From Lantana camara (Eukaryota > Streptophyta > Magnoliopsida > Lamiales > Verbenaceae), in NCBI GenBank assembly GCA_037501455.1, contig CM074857.1, positions 32,508,001-32,572,000 of the forward strand: DNA of 64,000 bases. The letters run 5' to 3'. Each line of letters opens with the position of its first letter. Position 1 is the stretch's first letter. A program made the translations under genes and the position numbers. Below the pieces are notes generated by a model. That model searched no databases. It was not told the DNA's origin and saw nothing but the letters and a program-made list of their open reading frames with translations. Positions 52,901 to 61,931 of the stretch are shown here, in pieces.

Positions 52901-53589
52901 ATGGTATCAAAGATGATGTTAGGATTTGTTTGGGATTATGACTAAGGTTTGCAATACATCGTAGCACACAGATAAGAATCGCTATGGGGCTCATATCAAA
53001 CGCGAAAGAAACATGCTGGGGGACTAGCAAAGTACTATAAACCTATATTAAGTGCGAACTACCTTAAGAATCGCGTGGGCGAGTCATGAAGTCGCCCACG
53101 CGATTTAACACGTTTTGTGGCCACAATCAAGATCATCTTATGAGAATTGGGTCAAATTTGTAATGGGATCATTTTATTATTGGTTATAGCGAAGCTTGAT
53201 TTGAATGTACCAATCTCAATGTTTTGTACATGGTATCAAAGATGATGTTAGGATTTGTTTGGGATTATGACTAAGGTTTGCAATACATCGTAGCACACAG
53301 ATAAGAATCGCTATGGGGCTCATATCAAACGCGAAAGAAACATGCTGGGGGACTAGCAAAGTACTATAAACCTATATTAAGTGCGAACTACCTTAAGAAT
53401 CGCGTGGGCGATTCATGAAGTCGCCCACGCGATTTAACACGTTTTGTGGCCACAATCAAGATCATCTTATGAGAATTGGGTCAAATTTGTAATGGGATCA
53501 TTTTATTATTGGTTATAGCGAAGCTTGATTTGAATGTACCAATCTCAATGTTTTGCACATGGTATCAAAGATGATGTTAGGATTTGTTT

Positions 53590-53672
53590 GGGATTATGAC
53601 TAAGGTTTACAATACATCATAGCGCACAGATAAGAATCGCTATGGGGCTCATATCAAACACGAAAGAAACAT
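53590..53672. repeat. Partial satellite monomer (83 bp) interrupted by the right retrotransposon
   Basis: The monomer runs normally from gggattatg to gaaacat, then the LTR starts with TGTAGCACCC at 53673. The missing 246 bp should follow the far end of the element, at about 65478. Expected 5-bp target duplication: aacat. Confidence 0.95.
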
Positions 53673-54403
53673 TGTAGCACCCGAGCGTAAGTTACCACAT
53701 CCCCCGCACCGAGACCCGACCCGCATATGAAATGGAAGTCCATACACGTGCCGAATCACGGCGAACGGGGACACAACACACACGCTAAGCTAGGCGGGAG
53801 CTAACCCTTAAACCAATCAAGCACCAATAGATATATAATCAGAGTCAAAATGATAAATACGCGGAAGCATAATCATAGGTCATAAGTCATAATCAACGTG
53901 GCCACACGGCCTACAAAACAAGTACGCCCGAATTCATAACAATTCGTATCATATAGTAGCGTATGACAAAATAAGATATGTAGTGAGTGCTAAGTACAAA
54001 TGCAAGACCTAGACGACTCGTATTCCCGCCTAGCACTCCAAAACCTGCATAACACAACTGAAACAATACGGGTTCAGTCTATAGGAGACTGGTGGGTATA
54101 AAACGGGGGCATAATATATAAGTATCGCGGAATTTAACATATTCATGCAAGTAGTAATCCCGACGAAGTTTTAGAATAATTTCCCAAGTGGGTGAAAACA
54201 AAGAAAGACATCTTCGGGATTACCACAATCATTTTCATTCGTAAAGGTATTCATATCCCTGGCGAGGGGCGTGCATTATCTCCAACCAACACCTCGTGTA
54301 ATCATAATCATTATTCATAATCAATATTCATTCGTTATCATGCATAATCAATCTTTTGTGCACAGTCATACGATTCATAATCATACATATACTCCTTCTT
54401 CCT

Positions 54404-54625
54404 CCGGTTGGTGGACAAGTTAGCTAGACTTGACCACCGGTTCATACATAGGCACAATGAGGGTACATGAATCCCTCAAAGGCACTCGGCTCCCATTCCC
54501 CGCCAATCTCCTAGCGAGGTCCGGAGTCGCCGTTAGTTTGGTGGAACTAGTACACGGGATCACCGTCGGCCCTCGCCTCCCCGGATTGCCACGTGCACTA
54601 AGTCCCGGGGCCCGTGTGATTCATA
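54404..54625 (-). other. GC-rich structured block in the LTR (U5 side)
   Basis: It begins with an imperfect inverted repeat (ccggttggtggacaagt, loop, acttgaccaccggtt at 54404-54442) and contains ATCACCGTCGGCCC and AGTCCCGGGGCCC-like sequence, in AT-rich surroundings full of cataatc words. It matches in position (about 0.73 kb from the LTR end) and style the block at 5403-5610. A second copy is at 62663-62884. Confidence 0.5.
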
Positions 54626-55199
54626 ATCATATCATGCATTCGCCAAAATTAGGTAGGGGTTCATACATAAAAAGGGTTCGTGTTTAAAATCATTTACTCG
54701 ATAAAAAAAGACTCGATATACATATATTATAATTTTTGGCTTAAAACTTTTCAAGTAGGGATATATCGGGTCGTCTTAACTAATAGAAGAGAAACCCACC
54801 TCGAAAATCACAAGAATTAGGCACAAGCAACTCAAGACTCGCCCTCGTCTCCAACCGTACCCGAATCTGTGTAAAAGAGACAGTGTAAGACTCAAAATGA
54901 CCACTTACGACGCACGGCAATGTTATGCATGTGATATGAAATGCATACAATTTATAATTCATGAAATGAATCCAAATGGACAATTAATTCAATTAATATA
55001 TTTCATTCACAAAGATTTCACGTTCATACTTTCCATAATTCATAATTCATATATTTCACATTTCGAATCACATATATCAATTCAATATTCTATAACACAA
55101 TTTATTGTCATAAAATAAATGAGATAAGACACATAATTCAACTTAAATATTTAATGTACACATTTACAGTTTCAACAAATTCATACAATTTCAAAATAT

Positions 55200-55730
55200 A
55201 AAATATAAAGTATAAAATACATATATATATATATATATATATACACAGAATATATAATATATATCATATATACCCAACACACACATATATATATAATACA
55301 TGATTAATAGGTAATTATATATATATCACACAATTGCATGCATGCAAATACTATAACTTATATATATATATATATACACGTACTGCATGCAAATATATAT
55401 ATATATATATTACATGCATACTATGATTTATATCTATATATACATATACGTAATGCATGCAACATACTCATGCATACATATAGTTATATATAAGCACACA
55501 CACACGCAGATTATATACAACACCCACACAGATCACACATATTTTTATACACACACAGACTACATATATACATGCACACACCGACGGATTACATACACAC
55601 ACAGGTCACACGTATATATATATATACACACACAAACAGATTAATATACACTCATGCACACACATACAGATTTCATATATATATATATATACACACACAT
55701 TACATATACATATATATACAGAGAGAACAC
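55200..55730. repeat. TA/CA-rich low-complexity tract in the 3' LTR
   Basis: Runs of AT (about 55220-55242, 55391-55411), ACAC and mixed ATAC repeats occur with several atgcatgcaa words. Two AT runs differ by 2 bp in length from the other LTR. Predicted peptides (IYIY, THTH) are artefacts of the repeat. Confidence 0.9.
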
Positions 55731-56360
55731 GCAGCGGCACAGCGATCACGAGCAGCAACACAGTAACCAACACAGTAGCAGCAATTCACGCAACATATAC
55801 AACAACAGCAGGAGCAGGGCACAGACGCAACAAGAAGAAAAACAGAGCATCTACCTCCCCAAGCTTCCCAGAATATACAGAAGCAAACAAGACTCAACAA
55901 CAACCCAAAACGGACCAATCCAGCCTTAAAATTTCAGTAATGAGTCAAGCTATCAACAACCATAACCAAGGAAACATAGCAGCCCCAAAAACAGACGCAG
56001 CAGCAACGGATTTCCAGAAACAGAGGAGCAACATATACAGATCTAATAAAGCTGTGATTGAATCACTCAAACACGGTTCATATATCATAAAGCATACCCC
56101 TAAGTTCATATAAGATCCATTAATTCAGCACGGAACAACAGACCAAGTTGTGCAGATTCAAAATCTCCCAGATTTACACTGCTCATGAAATTTTTCCAAA
56201 ATCCACAAAACTGAATCACGGCCAAATTCAATCGGTAGGAAAGATTAAGAACAGAAACTAAACACATAACGTACATTACCTGCAAGAAAGAAGTGAGAAA
56301 GAAGAAGATAAAAGCTGGACTCTTCCTCTCTCGGCCAAGAACGAAGGAAATGGAGAAGGG

Positions 56361-56369
56361 CTTTAAACC
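56361..56369 (-). promoter_or_regulatory. Possible TATA-like box in the 3' LTR
   Basis: The minus strand reads GGTTTAAAG, then a pyrimidine-rich stretch of about 60 nt of CT-type leader. It lies about 0.85 kb into the LTR, a plausible U3-R boundary. A splice-donor-like gcag/gtaatgt follows at about 56283-56272. Weak evidence: composition and position only. The 5' LTR copy is outside the window. Confidence 0.25.
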
Positions 56370-57219
56370 GGCTGAATTCTCGCTTCTGTGAATAGTGACG
56401 GGGGTTGAGATGGTATGTGGTATTAAATGTGATGAATTTGGTGTAATATGGTCAAGGTTAGGTGAATTTAGGTTAGGGTATGGCTAAGTATTAATTTTAA
56501 TGGCTGGAGAGGGTGTAATTTCTGTCGCGTCAAGTTTCGGTCAAATTTCGGAGGTTCAAACGGGCTTAGAAAAATATAAGGCTTGATTCGTTAAACCTGT
56601 ATTCTCGATACAAGTTCAGCGAAGGTGACGGAACTCGAATCCGAGTTCCCTAGCTCAAGTTACGTCTTCCGTAACCAAAGGTGTGCTAAATGCCCTTTAA
56701 CGTCCATTTGGTCACGTAAAAGAAATTAAATCCGAAAACACGTAAAACGAGATCAAAAACGAGCGTCGAGCATACACACGTAAACATAACTCACATAAGT
56801 TACACATATCAAAAATTCACAAAAATCGGAATCGAATTCGGACACGAACGACACACGTTTCAAACGTCACAAAATATTATTCACAAAAATTCAAATAAAA
56901 TAAAACCTACGTAACTAATGCGTTAATTAAATAATTAATCAATTAATTCATACTAGTTACGTAATTAGCATAATGATATTAATTAATACATAATTAACAT
57001 ATAAACACATAATTAACATAATAATTAACATTAATGTAATTAAATAAAATTAATTAATCTAATTACGAAATTAAATAATTAAAACTAACGAAATTAAATA
57101 ATTAAAATTAAATTAAATTTAAATAAATAACCAAATAATCACATAATTAATTAATTTAAATTGCGCAATTAATACACATACGCCATACCTGCACGAACGA
57201 AAAAATCGGGATGTTACAA

Positions 57220-57231
57220 CCTCTCCCCCTT
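57220..57231 (-). promoter_or_regulatory. Polypurine tract of the autonomous element
   Basis: The minus strand reads AAGGGGGAGAGG, one base before the 3' LTR (TGTAACATCC). Primer for plus-strand DNA synthesis. Confidence 0.92.
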
Positions 57232-57236
57232 AAAAA

Positions 57237-57254
57237 GAATCCGTCCTCGGATTC
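57237..57254 (-). other. PPT-side hairpin of the autonomous element
   Basis: On the plus strand the 7-bp perfect stem GAATCCG / CGGATTC closes loop TCCT (AGGA on the sense strand), five bases from the PPT and overlapping the TGA stop of gag-pol. The arms differ from those at 2230-2248, yet both pair perfectly and both loops keep GGA on the sense strand. Confidence 0.7.
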
Positions 57255-60200
57255 ACTGTTCGTTCGGAAACAATTCTGGGTGAAACTTTCTCATCTTCTC
57301 CTCCGTTTCCCATGTAGCCTCTTCGGTCTTATCACTCCTCCAAAGGACCTTAACCAGTGGAATACGCCGATTCCTGAGTTCCTGAAATTTTCGATCCAAT
57401 ATTTTAATCGGTTTTTGTACGAAGGTAAGACTCGGTTCCAATTCCACTTCTTCAACCGGTAAAACCTCAGATTCATCTCTGTAATACTTTCGGAGTTGGG
57501 AAACGTGAAAGACATTATGAATTCCTGTCAAACTCGGAGGTAGATCCAAACGATAAGCTGTATCACCCACTCTCTCCAAAATCTCAAACGGTCCCATATA
57601 ACGGGGGTTCAATTTTCCACCTCGACCAATTCTTGAGAATCCTTTACGTGGAGACGCTTTTAGGAAGACTCTATCTCCAACTTCGAATTCAAGGTTCTTC
57701 CTTCTTTGGTCGGCATAGCTCTTTTGTCGATCTTGAGCAGCTTTCATCCGTTGTCTAATTATTTGGACTTTATCTATTGCATCATGCACGGCCTTAGAAG
57801 GTTTATCCTTCTTTTCTCCTCTTTTCACTCCTTCTTGTTTAGTCCAATTCCATTCTTCTAAGTCGAAGAACAACGGGGATCGACACTTTCTTCCATAAAG
57901 GGCTTCATACGGTGCCATCTCAATCGAGGCCTGATAGCTATTATTATAAGCGAATTCGATTAATGGCAACTGCTCATTCCACGAGCTCTGAAAATCCAAA
58001 GCACACGCCCTCAGCATATCCTCTAAATACTTAATCAACCTCTCTGATTGTCCATCAGTTTGAGGATGGAAAGCTGTGCTAAACTGAAGCTTTGATCCCA
58101 AATTCTTTTGAAGTTCTTGCCACAATCTTGAAGTAAACCTTGGATCTCGATCTGACACAATACTAACCGGTACTCCATGAAGTCTCACAATTTCATCACA
58201 ATACTTCTTGGCCAGTTTATTCACTTTGTCGGACATCCTGATAGCCAGAAAATGAGCTGATTTTGTTAAACGATCCACGATTACCCAAATCCCATCAAAT
58301 CCTCCTTTCACCTTTGGCAGACCCGTAACGAAGTCCATGGCAATCTGTTGCCATTTCCATTCTGGTATCGGTAATGGTTGAAGTAGCCCTGATGGCTTCT
58401 GATGTTCCGCCTTCACCACTTGGCAAGTCATACAGTGTCTCACGAAGTTGATTACATCCCGTTTCAAACCATTCCACCAATAGAATTGTTTCAAGTCTTT
58501 ATACATCTTGTTCCCTCCGGGATGTATCGAATACCCTGACCGATGGGCTTCTTCGAGTATACTTCTTTGTAACTCTTCTGGCACAACAACCCGATTCTTG
58601 AATCTCAGAAGTCCAGTATCATCAAACCCAAAAGGACCTTCTGAATCTGTTTGAGCCTTCTCTATTAACTTCTGAACTCCAGGATCAGTTCTCTGAGCAT
58701 CAAACAACCTCTGTTGAAGATCTGGCTGAATCGTAATGTTCCGAATACAAGCCCTTAATTTGAACGACTCATCTTCCTTCTGAGTTTCCAACTCCAAACT
58801 AGCCACGTTAGCTTTCCTACTAAGTGCATCTGCGACCACGTTAGCTTTACCTGGATGGTATCGAATCGTGCACTCATAGTCTGCCAAAATTTCCATCCAA
58901 CGCCTTTGTCTCTTGTTCAACTCCTTCTGAGAGAAAAGATACTGAAGACTCTTGTGGTCGGAAAATATCTCAAAAGGAACTCCATAAAGATAGTGCCTCC
59001 ATTTACCCAGAGCAAAAATCACGGCTGCGAGTTCTAGATCATGAGTGGGATAGTTCTGTTCATGCTCCTTCAACTTCCTTGAGGCATAAGCAATTACTCT
59101 TCCATTCTGCATCAAAACACAACCCAAACCTTCCTTCGAGGCATCCGTATAAACCATGTATCCTTCTGTACCTTCAGGAAGTGTTAACACCGGTGCCGTT
59201 GTCAATTTCTCCTTCAAGAGTTGAAAACTAGCCTCACAAACTTCATTCCACTCGAACTTAGCCTCTTTCTTCGTCAGTCGGGTTAAAGGGCCAGCAATCT
59301 TCGAAAAATCCTGTACGAATCTCCGATAATAACCTGCCAAACCCAAGAAACTTCTTACCTCTGAGGCATTCTTTGGACTTTGCCACTGAGTAACTGTCTC
59401 AATCTTAGAAGGATCTACTTCCAGACCTTTACTCGAGACAATGTGGCCTAGAAAAGCTACCCGATCGATCCAGAATTCACACTTGCTAAACTTGGCAAAC
59501 AATCGGTGCTCCCTCAAAGTGCTCAATACAACTCTCAGATGTCGAGCATGATCCTCAGGAGTCCTCGAATAGACCAGAATATCATCGATAAAGATCACCA
59601 CAAATTTATCGAGGTAGGGACGGAAAATCCTGTGCATCATATCCATAAAAGCAGCTGGGGCATTAGTTAACCCAAAAGGCATCACTACAAACTCATAATG
59701 CCCATATCGAGTGTTGAATCCTGTCTTAGGAATATCCTCTTCTTTGATTTTCAGCTGATAGTATCCTTGTCTCAAGTCGAGTTTTGAATATACCCCCGAA
59801 CCCTGCAACATGTCGAATAAGTCCTCAATGTGGGGCAAAGGATACTTGTTCTTCACTGTCATCCGATTGAGTTCCCGGTAATCTATACACATCCTCAAAG
59901 TTCCATCCTTCTTCTTAACAAAAAGAACTGGCGCACCCCAAGGTGAAGAACTTGGCCGTATATATCCTATCTCAAGCAACTCTTCAATCTGAATCTTTAA
60001 TTCCTTCAATTCGGCCGGAGCCATCCGATATGGAGTCTTAGAAAACGGTTCAGATCCCGGATGTAGGTCTATCACGAATTCAATCTCACGATCCAGTGGC
60101 AAAGAGTCCAACGTCTCAGGAAACACATCAGCAAAGTCCTTCACAACTTCGGTATCTTCTAACTTCACTTGATCCTTCGGCTTGTTAAGGAGATAAGCAA

Positions 60201-61716
60201 TAAATCCCATGGCTCCCTCTCTTATTAGTCTGTGAGCTTCTGTAAAAGACAAGAGAGGCACTGATTTTGAACCAACACCCACAATCAAATCATCTCCCAA
60301 AATAACCTTCTTCGTAAAACAGTCCACCTTGGCCCGATGCCGAAACAACCAATCCATCCCCAGAATAACCTCATATCTCTTCATAGGCATAATAATCAGA
60401 TCTGCAGGATAATCTCTCCCTTCCAAACTGACTGAACACTCTCGAACAATCTGATCTGTTTGAAGACTTCCACCGAGAGGAGAACTCACCAAATAACAAG
60501 TATGTAAACAAGTAACAGGCAAGCACAGAGTAGCAGCTAAATCACACGAAATAAAAGAATGCGTCGCACCAGGATCAAAGATTGCATGAATGTTCGTGGT
60601 ATGAATGCATATAGTACCTTCCACCACTGCGGTAGGGTCGACCTCTGCATCCTGTTCCTCGCCCTCAAGGGCATATGCACGTGCCTGAATCATAGGTCTC
60701 GGTGCTCCCCTTTGAAATCCAGGGTTCTTTTTAGGACAAACATCAGCCATGTGATCTCCCTTCCCACAAATAAGGCACAAACCCAATCTTCTTCGGCAGT
60801 TGTTATAGGAGTGGGTCGGTCCTCCACAATGAAGGCATGGAGGTACAGTGTGACGAAAATCAGTAGAATTAGGTGCTGCGGGTGGAATCCTCGGGACCTG
60901 TGGAGCTGATCCTCCCAATCGTAACTTCTTAACAGGAGCCTTGTTCTGTGCAGCAGCATGTACCATCGGCCTCTTCCCAGAGCTCGATCCAGAATATCGT
61001 CCCATAGGTGCTCTAAAAACTGGATCCTTCTTCTTGTACTCCTCCTCCTGTACTAAGGCTCTTTGAACAGTATCAGAAAAAGACTCAAAGTTATGCCCGG
61101 CCTGACCATGCCTCAAATCCTGCCTCAACCCTGCAATAAACTTTTTCGCCTTCCTCTTCTCATCCCGGGTGATGTGTGGAGCATACTTCCCGAGCCTGTT
61201 AAAAGCAGCAATATACTGGGTCACAGTACGGTTGCCCTGTTTCAAATCCATAAACTCCTGCTCCTTCCTCTCCCGAACTACCTCGGGTACCATATAATCT
61301 CTGAACTCCCTCTTGAAGATCTCCCAAGTTATATCCTCTCCATCAACTTCCAATCTCTCTTTCGTTCTCTCCCACCAATCATAAGCCTCGCCATCCAGCT
61401 GAAAGATAGCAAACTGAGCCCTCTCATATGTAGTAAACTGTCTGATCTCGAAAATCCTCTCCAATCGAGTAAGCCATCCCTCTGCTACAACATCATCTAA
61501 AGAACCCGAAAACCGAGGGGGGTTATAGCTCAGAAATACCCCATGAGAATCCCTGTGGTTCGGCTGAGGTGCTAACTGTTCTGCCGGCGGTGGTGGTGCT
61601 TGAGCTCTCCGTTGCTCAACAAAGTTATACACGGCTTCCATAAAATTCTCCATATTCATTGGAGGTGGTTGTGGCTGCGGTGATGGAGACCTGTTTCTAT
61701 CTCTCCTTGGCGGCAT
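57253..61716 (-). CDS. gag-pol: Gag-pol polyprotein with chromodomain integrase, intact
   Basis: This single ORF has 1487 codons. I take ATG at 61716-61714 (MPPRRDR, context caggATGccgcc, as in the other gag); a 3-codon upstream extension would need a TTG start. Domains in order: gag capsid (about 60-215); zinc knuckles CX2CX4HX4C at 294-307 and 314-327; aspartic protease with D381 in FDPGATHSF; reverse transcriptase (about 575-770) with FIDD at 709-712; RNase H with D858 in YTDAS; integrase zinc region H1058, H1065, C1095, C1098; integrase core D1128, D1189, E1225 with exact DX35E spacing; GPF motif near 1375; chromodomain about 1435-1482 ([16 protein letters not shown]). It would make the particle, copy RNA into DNA and insert it; chromodomains of such integrases bind heterochromatin histone marks. 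Oddities: protease DPG instead of D-S/T-G, seen in other plant gypsy elements, and a charged segment after SPLFF near 1280-1310 that differs from usual relatives. No stop or frameshift. Confidence 0.97.
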   Translation of the reverse strand: MPPRRDRNRSPSPQPQPPPMNMENFMEAVYNFVEQRRAQAPPPPAEQLAPQPNHRDSHGVFLSYNPPRFSGSLDDVVAEGWLTRLERIFEIRQFTTYERAQFAIFQLDGEAYDWWERTKERLEVDGEDITWEIFKREFRDYMVPEVVRERKEQEFMDLKQGNRTVTQYIAAFNRLGKYAPHITRDEKRKAKKFIAGLRQDLRHGQAGHNFESFSDTVQRALVQEEEYKKKDPVFRAPMGRYSGSSSGKRPMVHAAAQNKAPVKKLRLGGSAPQVPRIPPAAPNSTDFRHTVPPCLHCGGPTHSYNNCRRRLGLCLICGKGDHMADVCPKKNPGFQRGAPRPMIQARAYALEGEEQDAEVDPTAVVEGTICIHTTNIHAIFDPGATHSFISCDLAATLCLPVTCLHTCYLVSSPLGGSLQTDQIVRECSVSLEGRDYPADLIIMPMKRYEVILGMDWLFRHRAKVDCFTKKVILGDDLIVGVGSKSVPLLSFTEAHRLIREGAMGFIAYLLNKPKDQVKLEDTEVVKDFADVFPETLDSLPLDREIEFVIDLHPGSEPFSKTPYRMAPAELKELKIQIEELLEIGYIRPSSSPWGAPVLFVKKKDGTLRMCIDYRELNRMTVKNKYPLPHIEDLFDMLQGSGVYSKLDLRQGYYQLKIKEEDIPKTGFNTRYGHYEFVVMPFGLTNAPAAFMDMMHRIFRPYLDKFVVIFIDDILVYSRTPEDHARHLRVVLSTLREHRLFAKFSKCEFWIDRVAFLGHIVSSKGLEVDPSKIETVTQWQSPKNASEVRSFLGLAGYYRRFVQDFSKIAGPLTRLTKKEAKFEWNEVCEASFQLLKEKLTTAPVLTLPEGTEGYMVYTDASKEGLGCVLMQNGRVIAYASRKLKEHEQNYPTHDLELAAVIFALGKWRHYLYGVPFEIFSDHKSLQYLFSQKELNKRQRRWMEILADYECTIRYHPGKANVVADALSRKANVASLELETQKEDESFKLRACIRNITIQPDLQQRLFDAQRTDPGVQKLIEKAQTDSEGPFGFDDTGLLRFKNRVVVPEELQRSILEEAHRSGYSIHPGGNKMYKDLKQFYWWNGLKRDVINFVRHCMTCQVVKAEHQKPSGLLQPLPIPEWKWQQIAMDFVTGLPKVKGGFDGIWVIVDRLTKSAHFLAIRMSDKVNKLAKKYCDEIVRLHGVPVSIVSDRDPRFTSRLWQELQKNLGSKLQFSTAFHPQTDGQSERLIKYLEDMLRACALDFQSSWNEQLPLIEFAYNNSYQASIEMAPYEALYGRKCRSPLFFDLEEWNWTKQEGVKRGEKKDKPSKAVHDAIDKVQIIRQRMKAAQDRQKSYADQRRKNLEFEVGDRVFLKASPRKGFSRIGRGGKLNPRYMGPFEILERVGDTAYRLDLPPSLTGIHNVFHVSQLRKYYRDESEVLPVEEVELEPSLTFVQKPIKILDRKFQELRNRRIPLVKVLWRSDKTEEATWETEEKMRKFHPELFPNEQ

Positions 61717-61911
61717 CCTGTCCAAGAATCATCAAAATGCATGCCATTTTTAATTCATGTATGAAATGCGAATGATTCAAGCAAAGACACGAGTTGGAGC
61801 ACATAATCACATAAGAAATGCATATGCAACACGTTGACAAGTTGTTCCTAAAAGAGCCGTACGACCTAACTGACTCGACACGACACGAGAGCCAGGGTTT
61901 TGCAACCCCAG
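61717..61911 (-). other. 5' leader between PBS and gag-pol
   Basis: This is about 195 bp of untranslated leader. It shares gtacgaccta, a CGACACGAC stretch and ggttttgcaac with the gag-only element's leader (4511-4560). The shared stretch is next to the PBS, where packaging signals are expected. No supported ORF. Confidence 0.6.
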
Positions 61912-61915
61912 GCTC
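61889..61915 (-). other. PBS-side hairpin of the autonomous element
   Basis: GAGCC (61889-61893) pairs with GGCTC (61911-61915), plus inner GGG/CCC, around ttttgcaa. The right arm overlaps the PBS. In the other element the arms are GAGCTC / GAGCTC, so one stem position has changed as a pair (C-G for T-A). Confidence 0.6.
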
Positions 61916-61923
61916 TGATACCA
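61912..61923 (-). promoter_or_regulatory. Primer-binding site, initiator Met tRNA
   Basis: The minus strand reads TGGTATCAGAGC, complementary to the 3' end of plant initiator Met tRNA, after the 8-nt spacer (61924-61931) identical to that of the gag-only element. Confidence 0.96.
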
Positions 61924-61931
61924 CTTAAGGA

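Larger units (their letters stand above)
8247..53672. repeat. Tandem satellite array, 329-bp monomer, 138 monomers plus 83 bp
   Basis: Counting from gggattatg at 8247, a new monomer starts every 329 bp; the final partial monomer starts at 53590. The distance of 45,343 bp equals 138 x 329 after four length changes: -18 in 11537-11847, -21 in 21060-21367, -21 in 23342-23649 and +1 in 27927-28256. No other insertion breaks the array. Monomers are very similar and fall into recurrent variant types, such as caaacgcgaaag with ctagcaaag, or caaacacgaaag with ctagtaaag, often alternating. Nearly all carry a HindIII site (AAGCTT), so a 329-bp ladder is expected. Unit length near two nucleosomes is common for plant satellites. 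No monomer has a credible coding frame. Whether it is centromeric, subtelomeric or interstitial cannot be told here. Confidence 0.98.
53673..57218 (-). repeat. 3' LTR of the autonomous element (complete, 3546 bp)
   Basis: It runs from tgtagcaccc to gatgttaca (TG...CA on the minus strand). From left to right it has: a terminal region resembling the gag-only element's LTR end (acatcccccgcac, gagacccgacccg, gcgaacgggg); cataatc-rich sequence; a GC-rich block (54404-54625); a 16-mer gacgcacggcaatgtt (54909-54924) also found at 6041-6056 and 7-22 of the other element; a TA/CA-rich tract (55200-55730); A/CAG-rich sequence (55730-56060); the candidate promoter; and a very AT-rich U3. ORFs of 60-90 codons inside are low-complexity or lack domains. 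Confidence 0.96.

Noticed and set aside
8247..53672. Regularly spaced palindromic repeats suggesting a CRISPR array
   Set aside because: The intervening sequences are not unique spacers but the same 329-bp monomer; the setting is a plant genome; no cas genes.
8247..53672. Calling the array a centromere
   Set aside because: Unit length, hairpin and chromovirus insertions fit, but subtelomeric and interstitial satellites look the same. There is no CENH3 evidence and neither flanking element is a recognisable CRM type.
54430..54687. 85-codon ORF in the LTR, repeated at 62689
   Set aside because: Present in both copies only because the LTR is duplicated; lies in the structured GC-rich block; no recognisable domain.
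55387..55929. ORFs rich in IYIY, THTH and Gln/Ser in the LTR
   Set aside because: Products of TA, CA and CAG-type low-complexity DNA.
57211..60909. Plus-strand and alternative-frame ORFs across 57211-61500
   Set aside because: Shadows of the gag-pol frame, without domains.
61717..61725. Start of gag-pol three codons upstream at 61725
   Set aside because: That codon is TTG. The ATG at 61716 has the same caggATGcc context as the gag start of the other element at 4315.
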